From Candidatus Gorgonimonas eunicellae (lineage in GTDB: Bacteria; Pseudomonadota; Gammaproteobacteria; Pseudomonadales; Endozoicomonadaceae): DNA of 38,240 nt. The position numbers were made by a program, and so were the translations under genes. The stretch's first letter is position 1. Each line of letters starts with the position of its first letter. Below are positions 24,244-32,313 of this stretch, piece by piece. The stretch spans positions 1-38,240 of the forward strand of contig CAKMZJ010000013.1 in NCBI GenBank assembly GCA_929200395.1, in the 5' to 3' direction. A model generated the notes under the pieces. That model was not told the origin of the DNA. It worked only from the letters and a program-made list of their open reading frames with translations, and did not search any database.

Positions 24244-25698
24244 TCATACCCCTGAAAATTTTTGGTATTGAGATAATACAAAATGATCCGTCATACCGCT
24301 AATATAGTCAATAATAAGCCTTACTCGGTAATACCATTCTAAATCGTTAAGCTCTACGGTAGAATAATTACTAGCAGCCAAATTGATAACCGTAGATTTA
24401 TATACATCTACATATTTTTCTGGTAATTGCTTAAATAAATACCCCTCAAGAATACCGCACTGATGATTATGCTTGTTATTGGTTAATTTTAAAAAATCAT
24501 CTTTGGTTAATTTTAACAATACAGCGTAGGTATTAAGCAAACCTGTTAACGCGGCATAACCACGAATTTCCGGAGTTTCTTTTTCTGTGCTAGTAAAAAC
24601 ATGGCGTTGAGCTACTATTTTTAAGGTTTCTAATGCATAATGCTTTGCTGAATCGCCATGAAAAATAGCGTCATCTAAAGTACCATGAAAAATTTCATTG
24701 TGAAATTTAATATAATAATCAGCCGCATGTTCTATTAAATCTTCAGTAAGCAGTAATCTTAAATTCGTAATAAAATTTTTATCTTCTTTCGCAGTTTTAG
24801 ATGCTTGATCAATAATATTAATTAGATAATCATTAGTACAAGGTTGTTCTTTCCAAATAGCAACAAGACATGTTTTCAACTCGGATACCGACAAAATATT
24901 TTTATCTATCGCATCTTCTAAATCAGATACACAATAGGCGATATCATCCGCTGCTTCCATAATATATACTAAAGGAAAACGACAACCAGTTTCGATTTGC
25001 AATTGTTTATTAATCGTTTCTATTAATAATTGCTCGGAATAAAAAAAACCTGGTTTTTTACTCATATATGACTGCGCAGTATTATTATTTTTTGTATAGC
25101 AATAAGCAGGTATAGTATATTTTATAATACTAGCTACTTGTGATAACAATAGGTTTAATTTATGCAAACTATGAATAATTCTTAAGCCTTGAGCATTGCC
25201 ATCAAATAAAAGTAAATCTGGTAATAAATAATCAGTAAATAGCTTAGAAGGTTTATGCTTGTTTTTCATTGCTTGACGGTAACAACCATCTAAATTGTTA
25301 TTTAACCATGTACAAATAGTTGTTTCACCAAAATGACCAAATGGCGGGTTTCCTACATCGTGTAATAAACAAGAAATTTCTACAATATTAATAAAAACTT
25401 CGGTAAATTCATCTAAAGAACTTGCAGATTTATCTATTTTAGATAAAATTTTACGTGAAATACTGCGACCTATTTGCTGAACCTCTAAAGAATGAGTTAG
25501 TCTGCTACGTACAGATGCATTAGCTTCTAACGGATAAACTTGGGTTTTTTGTTGCAACCGCCGTAATGCTGCCGATTGTATCACCCTTTGTCTATCTAAC
25601 TCTGTATTATCAATAATTTCCTTTATATTTGCTAGTCTTTTATCAACATAAAATCTTTTATTACTTAATTTAATTTTGTAATCATATTGTTTTTTCAT
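24244..25698 (-). CDS. dgt: Deoxyguanosinetriphosphate triphosphohydrolase Dgt
   Basis: Hydrolyses dGTP to deoxyguanosine and triphosphate; an HD-domain enzyme of the cytoplasm. The 484 residues are near the roughly 505 of the E. coli enzyme. Visible motifs are ALRRLQQKTQV (residues 44-54), RSRLTHSLEVQQIGR with metal-binding His69, ISCLLHDVGNPPFGHFGE with the HD pair His113-Asp114, and MEAADDIAYCVSDLEDAID. A good ribosome site, AAAGGTG, precedes the ATG at 25698. It lies upstream of the LPMO gene on the same strand, with a 257-base gap, so the two are probably separate units. A role in defence by dGTP depletion is known for some relatives, but nothing around it suggests this here. Confidence 0.93.
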   Translation of the reverse strand: MKKQYDYKIKLSNKRFYVDKRLANIKEIIDNTELDRQRVIQSAALRRLQQKTQVYPLEANASVRSRLTHSLEVQQIGRSISRKILSKIDKSASSLDEFTEVFINIVEISCLLHDVGNPPFGHFGETTICTWLNNNLDGCYRQAMKNKHKPSKLFTDYLLPDLLLFDGNAQGLRIIHSLHKLNLLLSQVASIIKYTIPAYCYTKNNNTAQSYMSKKPGFFYSEQLLIETINKQLQIETGCRFPLVYIMEAADDIAYCVSDLEDAIDKNILSVSELKTCLVAIWKEQPCTNDYLINIIDQASKTAKEDKNFITNLRLLLTEDLIEHAADYYIKFHNEIFHGTLDDAIFHGDSAKHYALETLKIVAQRHVFTSTEKETPEIRGYAALTGLLNTYAVLLKLTKDDFLKLTNNKHNHQCGILEGYLFKQLPEKYVDVYKSTVINLAASNYSTVELNDLEWYYRVRLIIDYISGMTDHFVLSQYQKFSGV

Positions 25699-26138
25699 AG
25701 AAAGACACCTTTTAAAATTACCCTATTCATCTTCTAGATGTATATACACACCTAATAATTTATTATTCTATAATTGTTTTGAGCAAAAGAAATATTAGCT
25801 ACTTTGAAATAAATATAGTATTAGATATCTACTCATTTTATAAAATATGTTAATTTATGTATAGTCTTTATTTTAGATCGTTTGTTTCTAAAAAGCTCAA
25901 AAACTGCGATCTATGACCAAGACAGTAAAATATGCTATAAATATACTTTCTACAATAAAAAAACTAAAGACGGATAATTATAGTCAATAAATATACTAAA
26001 CTTTTTTAATATCTTCTTGTCTACTTTAGATTGAATGTTAGAGAGCATAAATCTTTTATTGTTAATAAAAACAATCTACTTCCATTGATATCTGAAGAAA
26101 AAATCAAGATAAACAATTAAACAAATTTAAGAAAACAA
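25699..26138. other. Divergent intergenic region between dgt and the F-box gene
   Basis: These 440 AT-rich bases contain no supported gene. They should hold the divergent promoters of dgt and the F-box/WD40 gene. I see no clear copy of the dispersed repeat or of the palindromic control module of the large paralogues. Confidence 0.45.
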
Positions 26139-27746
26139 ATGGATATAAAACAAACTACTAATATAGAAGCTATTAATTCTAATATAAATATTACAGAATA
26201 TTTTCCTAATGAAATTTTACAAAATATATCTTCTAGACTAGATACTCCTGATTTGTCTAGTTGTAAGCTTCTGTGTAAGCGGTTTTTAAGTGTAGTTGAT
26301 GAAGTAACAAAAAAAAATTTCACTTCATTAGCTGCATTAAAAAAACACCCTATGTTATCTGTAGATTACTATAAATCAGTTACACGTAGCTGGCTACAAA
26401 CAATAAATATGCCAGATACAGAAATTAGATCTTTAGATGAAAAACTAAATAATGATAATTTTAGTTTACAATTATTTTTTCAAATAACTGAATATATAGC
26501 CACAAAAGAAAATATTGTATATGAAAAAGAAACTACTTTATTACATCCTTTAGGTAGTTATATTCAATATAACGATTGTACTATATCTTGTTATTTAAGC
26601 CCTACGGCAAATATTATTGTTAGTATATCGCAAAATAATTCCTCTAAAGTTTGGCGTTTATCGGCTGACAAGTGGTCATTAGAAGATACTTTAAATAATT
26701 ATCATAATAATGAAATAGCCTGTATAAATAATATTTGTTTCTCTCCCGATGGCCGTTTTATTGTTACCACTTCTAATTTTAGTTTTAACATATGGCATTA
26801 TGCAGATGGGCATTGGCAAGTAAATGCTACGTTTAAAAATTTATACTCTCATAACTTATACTTTAGAGCAGATAGCAAGCGATTTATCATTATACCAGAC
26901 GGTCATCTAGAAATATATGATCTTATTGATAACAAATGGCAACTAGTAACGGACAATATATTAGATATAAAAAAACTAAATAACATTGATCCAGATTCCT
27001 GTAACTCTACTACATCTTATATAAAAAATAATACAAAAATAGACCACTGGCTACATACAGTAGTACAAACTTATGTTATTTCTGCATTTAAAAGTAACTA
27101 TCTATCCCAACCTTTTGGCGATAGGATTATGACATTACTGCATAGTAGCGATTGGAAGACTTGGAGCAACCCTGAATGCGAATGTAGTGGAGTAAATTAT
27201 ACGTATACTAGTTTTGATATGAAGTTGTTTATGATGTCTGGTCGTACTGGCCATCTAGGAGAATATACTATAATACTGCAACTGCAAGATAATAAATGGC
27301 AAGAAAAAATAAAAACTAGTGGGTTAACAAGATGGGCATGCTTTAGTTTAGATAACAAAAAAGTTATTTTATATCAAGAGCATACTATTAAAAGATCTAT
27401 AGTACGTCGCAATTTTTTTTGGGATTACGATACCGAATACAAATCAATAGTTTATAATATTACAAAAAGTGGTCTCATTGAAACATTAGATTTAGGTTGT
27501 GTTAATAGTGTTATTTTTAGTGCAGACTCCAAGTATATAGCTAGCTCTACAGATTCAACAGTAAATATATGGCAAGAAACAACTAATAATCAACAATCTA
27601 GTGAGCAGCAATTAACAACTTCATGGCAATTAATAACTAGTATCAACAACAATGAAAAAGTAGCAAATATTAATTTTAGTCTAGATAAAAGACTATTAAT
27701 TATAATGCTTCAAAGTGGAGAAATAAATATACACCAGTTAAAATAG
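26139..27746 (+). CDS. F-box / WD40-repeat protein (candidate SCF-hijacking effector)
   Basis: A eukaryote-like 535-residue protein. Residues 20-62 form an F-box (FPNEILQNISSRLDTPDL followed by KLLCKRFLSVVDE, with the conserved Pro, hydrophobic positions and LCKRF in place of the usual VCRRW). From about 135 there are WD40-type repeats. The clearest show SPTANIIVSISQN...KVWRL, CFSPDGRFIVTTSN...NIWHY and IFSADSKYIASSTDSTVNIW. Weaker ones end in LEIYDL and INIHQL. In host SCF ligases the F-box binds Skp1 and the WD40 propeller picks the substrate, so the likely role is to redirect host ubiquitination (inference). No signal peptide is seen. Delivery by a type III or other secretion system is plausible but not shown. 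The ribosome site is weak (AAGAAAA). It may be co-directional with the next gene, 193 bases downstream. Confidence 0.85.
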   Translation: MDIKQTTNIEAINSNINITEYFPNEILQNISSRLDTPDLSSCKLLCKRFLSVVDEVTKKNFTSLAALKKHPMLSVDYYKSVTRSWLQTINMPDTEIRSLDEKLNNDNFSLQLFFQITEYIATKENIVYEKETTLLHPLGSYIQYNDCTISCYLSPTANIIVSISQNNSSKVWRLSADKWSLEDTLNNYHNNEIACINNICFSPDGRFIVTTSNFSFNIWHYADGHWQVNATFKNLYSHNLYFRADSKRFIIIPDGHLEIYDLIDNKWQLVTDNILDIKKLNNIDPDSCNSTTSYIKNNTKIDHWLHTVVQTYVISAFKSNYLSQPFGDRIMTLLHSSDWKTWSNPECECSGVNYTYTSFDMKLFMMSGRTGHLGEYTIILQLQDNKWQEKIKTSGLTRWACFSLDNKKVILYQEHTIKRSIVRRNFFWDYDTEYKSIVYNITKSGLIETLDLGCVNSVIFSADSKYIASSTDSTVNIWQETTNNQQSSEQQLTTSWQLITSINNNEKVANINFSLDKRLLIIMLQSGEINIHQLK

Positions 27747-27939
27747 CTTAGCGTTTTAGAGGTATAAAATTAACAATGCTATATTTTCATCAGCTACAAG
27801 ATTATACAAGTATCACTTCATGTTTCTATTTTATACTAAATTTTATAAGCTAGAAAGAGTCAAATGTATTTATAATTTTATGGATTAAAATAATATAACT
27901 TATATTTTAGAAACAAGTGATTGATAATTAAGAGTTTTT

Positions 27940-29547
27940 ATGCAAATAACTAATAGCCTTCAACAATTAACAAATATACCACCTATTATAGAAAACATAT
28001 CTTCAATAGAAAATAATACAATACCTATTCAAACTAACAACAAACCTACTGATTTTCCTATAACTACAATCAATGAACGTAAATTACAACCATTAGCCAA
28101 TAACGACTATTTTGCTGAAAGTATGCCGTTAGTAAGTAGCTTGAATACCGAAGAATTTATTGAAGTTACTAGAAGAATCAGAAAAAGCGAATTAGAATTT
28201 ATAAATAACCAGTTGAATTGCGTTAACAATCAAGAATTAGCTAAACTACAACAAATTAGCCAGCAACCTGAATTAATATTAACAACAGAAAATGCTTTTT
28301 TTAGCGATAAAAAATTCCCTTTTATTATATTAAAAGCATTGCAGTTAGGTATTTTATCTGTATTTGAATTTGCAAGCTTGCAGACTTGGCATGAAGTTTA
28401 TAACGAGCAAAAATTACTAAATCCTGAAACTAATCCCCAACTATACAAATTATTTAATACAGATAATAGCTATAATGAAACAGCATGGGAAATTATAATC
28501 TCAACCATAGAAAGCTGTAATAATAGTTTAAATAAAAATGTGCTTCAAATAAACAGTTCTGAAATTATATCAACTCTTAAACAACAGTCGCCTTCAAATT
28601 CTGCTGTCAATAATTGCTTTATATTATTTCCATTAGCTACAGCTATTGATAACAATAGTTTATATAAAAGACTACTGAATTCTGGCATGAAGTTTTTTGC
28701 AATTTATCAAAACAACAGAATCTCTGCTAGCATTACTTTATGCCAAAACTTTTTAAATGCAACATTTATTAATAATTTATGTAAAATCAACCCAGTTATA
28801 GGGATAAGCACACCACAAGATATCAGAGATAGCGCATATTGCTTACTACGGGATTTTGCTATACCTTTTCCTAGTCATCCGTTTCCTCAAAAAGTGCATG
28901 GATATTTAGTTAAAGAAATATTAGAGTTTCAGCTTCATGATATTTATCATGTATTTCATATGTGTTTAATGACTCCTGAGGCTATTAAGTTTTACTTAAC
29001 AATTGGTGATGCTTTGTTAAATTTAAGAAATAAATGCGATGTAACAATTAAGCTATTAAAGAAATTAGCCATTCTAAAAATAGATAAACTAGATTCTTTC
29101 AAAAACAAGTTAAAAAAAATTAGTCCACGTAATGCAATTAAAGCAGAAAAATTATTATTTAATGAATTTTATGTTTTAAAAAAAGTATTAGATAAGTTAA
29201 AAACTATGCGTAAAGCTTATGGACAATTAAAGTTTGAAATGTATGATGCAGATGTACGTCATTTTGAAAATAGAGAAACAAAATTAATATATAAATATGG
29301 TAAAAATGGAATTTTTATGCTTAATATTATTTTACTTTTCATACGCAAAAACAAAGAGTTTCCTGTTTTATCTGGGTTAGCGGCACAACTAGCAGGAAGA
29401 ACAGCTGTAGAAGCAGCTAATAATATGCTAAATATGCATGAGAGTTGTAAATATTTTATAGATTATTTTAATAATGATTATACTGGCACTCGAAAAGAAA
29501 GCATTCTTAATTTTTTAACTGGTGGAATAAAAGCCCTTGAAAGTTAA
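27940..29547 (+). CDS. Hypothetical 535-residue protein
   Basis: Not recognised. No signal peptide. The first 60 residues are Asn/Thr/Ile-rich and look disordered, as in many secreted effectors. Residues about 60-250 are helical. A His-rich block lies near 315-345 (FPSHPFPQKVHGY, then FQLHDIYHVFHMC, with an H-D-x-x-H-x-x-x-H pattern that could bind metal). A lysine-rich helical region (about 365-425) follows, and a hydrophobic segment (GIFMLNIILLFI) lies near 460, then GLAAQLAGRTAVEAANN. It has the same length as the F-box gene upstream by coincidence; the sequences are unrelated. It is convergent with the type III chaperone gene. An effector role is inferred only from its neighbours. Confidence 0.75.
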   Translation: MQITNSLQQLTNIPPIIENISSIENNTIPIQTNNKPTDFPITTINERKLQPLANNDYFAESMPLVSSLNTEEFIEVTRRIRKSELEFINNQLNCVNNQELAKLQQISQQPELILTTENAFFSDKKFPFIILKALQLGILSVFEFASLQTWHEVYNEQKLLNPETNPQLYKLFNTDNSYNETAWEIIISTIESCNNSLNKNVLQINSSEIISTLKQQSPSNSAVNNCFILFPLATAIDNNSLYKRLLNSGMKFFAIYQNNRISASITLCQNFLNATFINNLCKINPVIGISTPQDIRDSAYCLLRDFAIPFPSHPFPQKVHGYLVKEILEFQLHDIYHVFHMCLMTPEAIKFYLTIGDALLNLRNKCDVTIKLLKKLAILKIDKLDSFKNKLKKISPRNAIKAEKLLFNEFYVLKKVLDKLKTMRKAYGQLKFEMYDADVRHFENRETKLIYKYGKNGIFMLNIILLFIRKNKEFPVLSGLAAQLAGRTAVEAANNMLNMHESCKYFIDYFNNDYTGTRKESILNFLTGGIKALES

Positions 29548-29622
29548 AATATTTGTTTGCACAATTCCCGCTTTACAGCCATATACTTTGTGCTAAATAA
29601 ATTATTTTATGTGTTTTAAAGT

Positions 29623-30120
29623 TTAATCTTTCGAAAATTTAGTTTTTTTTAGCACCTTTAATATCTGAGATGCTTGTTTGCGCAACTCTTTACTATGAGC
29701 ATCTTGATTCTTAGACTTAGCAGCACTATCATAAAAAATCATAGCTCCTCCAGTGTCACCTACAGCTAAACAGCATTCACCACCATGAAATGCTGGCTTA
29801 GGGTCATCAACATTTAGCATTGTGGCATGCGTATAGCAAAAATTTGCTTCTAGATATTTTTTTAATCCTTGCATACAAGCTCCTGCACCCATAGAAAATT
29901 TAGGCTCGTTATAATCTAACAGACAAAGTATTCCAAAAAAATGTCCTGCTTTTTCATACTCGCCATCTTCATATAAAGAACTTGCAAGTTTATACAAGTT
30001 TTCTATGAGTACTTCAACATCAAGATAATCGGAAAGAAAAAACTTAAAGGGAATACCTAAAGACATAGCCTTGAATAGAATATTAGTTTTTTTTTGATTA
30101 TTTGCTTTATTTGCAGCCAT
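29623..30120 (-). CDS. Type III secretion chaperone of the SycD/LcrH/SicA family
   Basis: A class II chaperone that holds the hydrophobic translocator proteins of a type III secretion system in the cytoplasm. The 165 residues have the family's three tetratricopeptide repeats. ASSLYEDGEYEKAGHFFGIL comes first. LDYNEPKFSMGAGACMQGL and KKYLEANFCYTHATMLNVDD follow, then the signature PKPAFHGGECCLAVGDTGGA. The N-terminal helix (IPFKFFLSDYLDVEVLIENL) is also typical. A good AGGAG site precedes the ATG. No translocator or apparatus gene is in the window, so its partner is either the gene upstream at 30400-32028 or lies elsewhere. This is the firmest evidence that the organism has a type III system. 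Confidence 0.88.
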   Translation of the reverse strand: MAANKANNQKKTNILFKAMSLGIPFKFFLSDYLDVEVLIENLYKLASSLYEDGEYEKAGHFFGILCLLDYNEPKFSMGAGACMQGLKKYLEANFCYTHATMLNVDDPKPAFHGGECCLAVGDTGGAMIFYDSAAKSKNQDAHSKELRKQASQILKVLKKTKFSKD

Positions 30121-30262
30121 ATTTAACTCCTAGCCTTATATACACTTTCCATCTGCCACGTGTATAAATAATATTGCAATATAAAGTAGCAAAATTTAAC
30201 AATATATGCTCTATTTTTGTGCTTTAATGCTATCTAGCAAGCAACTAAGTAGCGATAGCACT

Positions 30263-30305
30263 GTTAACAACTAAAGTATAGCATATTGCATACTTTATTG
30301 TTAAC
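30263..30305. promoter_or_regulatory. Long bulged hairpin upstream of the type III chaperone gene
   Basis: GTTAACAACTAAAGTAT (30263-30279) pairs with ATACTTTATTGTTAAC (30290-30305) over 16 base pairs with one bulged C and a 10-base loop. No T tract follows on either strand, so a simple terminator is unlikely. It lies in the 279-base gap between the 542-residue gene and the chaperone gene. Confidence 0.4.
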
Positions 30306-30399
30306 AAGCTGGAACTCAACAGCTAAATAGTTGATTTAACATAGCTATAAAATTAATAAGCCGTAATTAAAGAAAATACCTAAACTTACTTGATAAACA

Positions 30400-32028
30400 C
30401 TACATCCATGATTTATCTGTTTGATTAAATATTTTCGGATCAGTAAGCATATACAAGTAATTATTGTTGCTAGAATATTTAAAGGCTTCTGAAATACCTT
30501 TTGCAACTGTTCTAATCATAGAATCAGACTCTATACCTATTTTATCAGCTACATCTAATATCTTGCTTGCTATTGGTGCAAAACTCTTACTTATAGCATC
30601 GCAATAATAATTAAAATGTGCTTTTTCTCCAGAAAACAAACCATGAGAAGATAGCTTTTTTATATCTCCGGCAGAAAACTTAATGCTTGTGTCTATACTT
30701 TCAGGAACCCCCCAATGATTGCTAAACTCAAATGGCCCCTTATTAGCAATATCACGAGTTAGATAAAACTTCTTTTTAAATTTATCAGATCCTTGTTTTT
30801 TAACATTAAGTAGTTCTGTCATAAATGCTTGAAGGAGATTAGCATATATCTTAGTAGAAATTATTAATAGTTCTTCTTCCCCGTTCTTGCGTGCTTTATC
30901 TATTGTACATGCTAGACCATTTAGAAGACGATCCGAAGAAAAAGGCGCTGCATCAGTTTCAAGCACCTTTAATATATTTTCATCACAACCTTCCAAGAAA
31001 ATTTGAAGTTCCATAGCTGTATTAGTGCCACAATATTGATGCTTTACCTTAGTATCTCTATCAAGCAGGTATACGAAAGATGTTGGTTTATCACTCCTAT
31101 AACTCTTGTTGTAATGTAAATAATTATAAATAACCTTTCCACCACATGTTACATGATCCATGTGTGTATTTATATCAGTCAAAAAATATTCTGAAACTGT
31201 AAGAGTTCCAGATACATTTAGTTCCTTTATATCCTTCCAACCATTGAAACGGAGGTAGTGGTGAAATTTTTCGCTATACTCTATTGTTGCATTTCCATTG
31301 ATCTCTAGTTTTTCTATACTGCTTGAAATAAGAAATTTAGCGTTTATGTCAAAATCACCTGAAATATTCATATAGGCTATTGCTGGAAGCTTACCTAAAA
31401 CCCTAATTAGGTGTTTAACACTTTGTTTATTAAGCATCGCACTTGTAATTTTAAACTCTATCTTGGGGTTAAGTTTATAGATAGAAATCAGCTGATCTAC
31501 TGCATTTTTATAAGTAAAATCTATTGTATCATCGATAATTATTTCATCTATTGCTTGCATTTCTTCCGGTGAAAAACTACCTGTAAGAAATTCATTAGCT
31601 GTAAGTTTTAAGCCATTTGTTAACGGATCACTTAAAACAGGTGCTGCAACTTCTGGTGATGCAACTGCACCTTTAACTGCATCATTCTTAGGTTGATTAA
31701 CTGGATTTTCAGAATATGATGGTGCTGTTGGGTGTATTGGTGTTGATGAATCTCGTGCATCTATTGGTTGTCTCTTGTTAGCAATATCTGCAAGAGAAGC
31801 TGCATTTGCTGCTGAAGCTATGTTTCTACCTTCTATATTAGTTTGGTTAATATGAGGTTGATTAAAATTATTAGAGGCTTGGTCTACAAAATTTGTTGCC
31901 CCTACCGCTGTAGCCCCTGTATTACTAGTTTGGCTAGTTGAAGCTTCAGATTGTTGAGGTGCTGTTGGGTATATTGGTGTTGAAAAATCACGAGTATCTA
32001 AGCGTGGTTTATTCCAAGTATCTGGCAT
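30400..32028 (-). CDS. Hypothetical 542-residue protein, candidate type III substrate
   Basis: Not recognised. The first 140 residues are rich in Ser, Thr, Asn, Gln and Ala and look disordered. They contain the same short motif twice: LDTRDFSTPIYPTAPQQSE near residue 10 and IDARDSSTPIHPTAPSYSE near residue 90. Residues 190-310 alternate strands in a leucine-rich or beta-solenoid style (MNISGDFDINAKFL, IEKLEINGNATIEYS, IKELNVSGTLTV). The C-terminal part is mixed alpha/beta. It has a good GGAG ribosome site. It lies directly upstream of the SycD-type chaperone gene on the same strand, and chaperone and substrate genes are often adjacent, so it may be secreted. No hydrophobic hairpin typical of a translocator is seen, which speaks for an effector rather than a pore protein. 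Confidence 0.78.
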   Translation of the reverse strand: MPDTWNKPRLDTRDFSTPIYPTAPQQSEASTSQTSNTGATAVGATNFVDQASNNFNQPHINQTNIEGRNIASAANAASLADIANKRQPIDARDSSTPIHPTAPSYSENPVNQPKNDAVKGAVASPEVAAPVLSDPLTNGLKLTANEFLTGSFSPEEMQAIDEIIIDDTIDFTYKNAVDQLISIYKLNPKIEFKITSAMLNKQSVKHLIRVLGKLPAIAYMNISGDFDINAKFLISSSIEKLEINGNATIEYSEKFHHYLRFNGWKDIKELNVSGTLTVSEYFLTDINTHMDHVTCGGKVIYNYLHYNKSYRSDKPTSFVYLLDRDTKVKHQYCGTNTAMELQIFLEGCDENILKVLETDAAPFSSDRLLNGLACTIDKARKNGEEELLIISTKIYANLLQAFMTELLNVKKQGSDKFKKKFYLTRDIANKGPFEFSNHWGVPESIDTSIKFSAGDIKKLSSHGLFSGEKAHFNYYCDAISKSFAPIASKILDVADKIGIESDSMIRTVAKGISEAFKYSSNNNYLYMLTDPKIFNQTDKSWM

Positions 32029-32282
32029 ATTTTAAACTCCATTTTAAAATTTAAGTATATTAGAATGTTTTTATAAAAGGCATTAGAAATAATTTAATAA
32101 TCCATTAAAAAAGATATGTAATTTTAACAAATTTTTAATTAAGATAATTTTAAGTGGATACATCTTGTCTAAAAAATACATTCTAATATTTAATTTATTA
32201 AAAATAATTATGTGTTTTAAGTAATTGCTTTTATAAAAATAAATTATTAAGTTAGCTAAATATTCTTAGCTGCAACATTGTA

Positions 32283-32312
32283 ACAAATACAAACACAAAT
32301 ACAAACACAAAT
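32283..32312 (+). repeat. Short tandem repeat, 12-base unit
   Basis: Two and a half perfect copies of ACAAATACAAAC directly beside the stop codon of the gene at 32314-33999. The copy number is likely to vary between strains. Confidence 0.8.
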
Positions 32313-32313
32313 A

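Noticed and set aside
32283..32312. Tandem ACAAATACAAAC units as a CRISPR-like array
   Set aside because: Units are contiguous 12-base copies with no spacers; this is a simple short tandem repeat.
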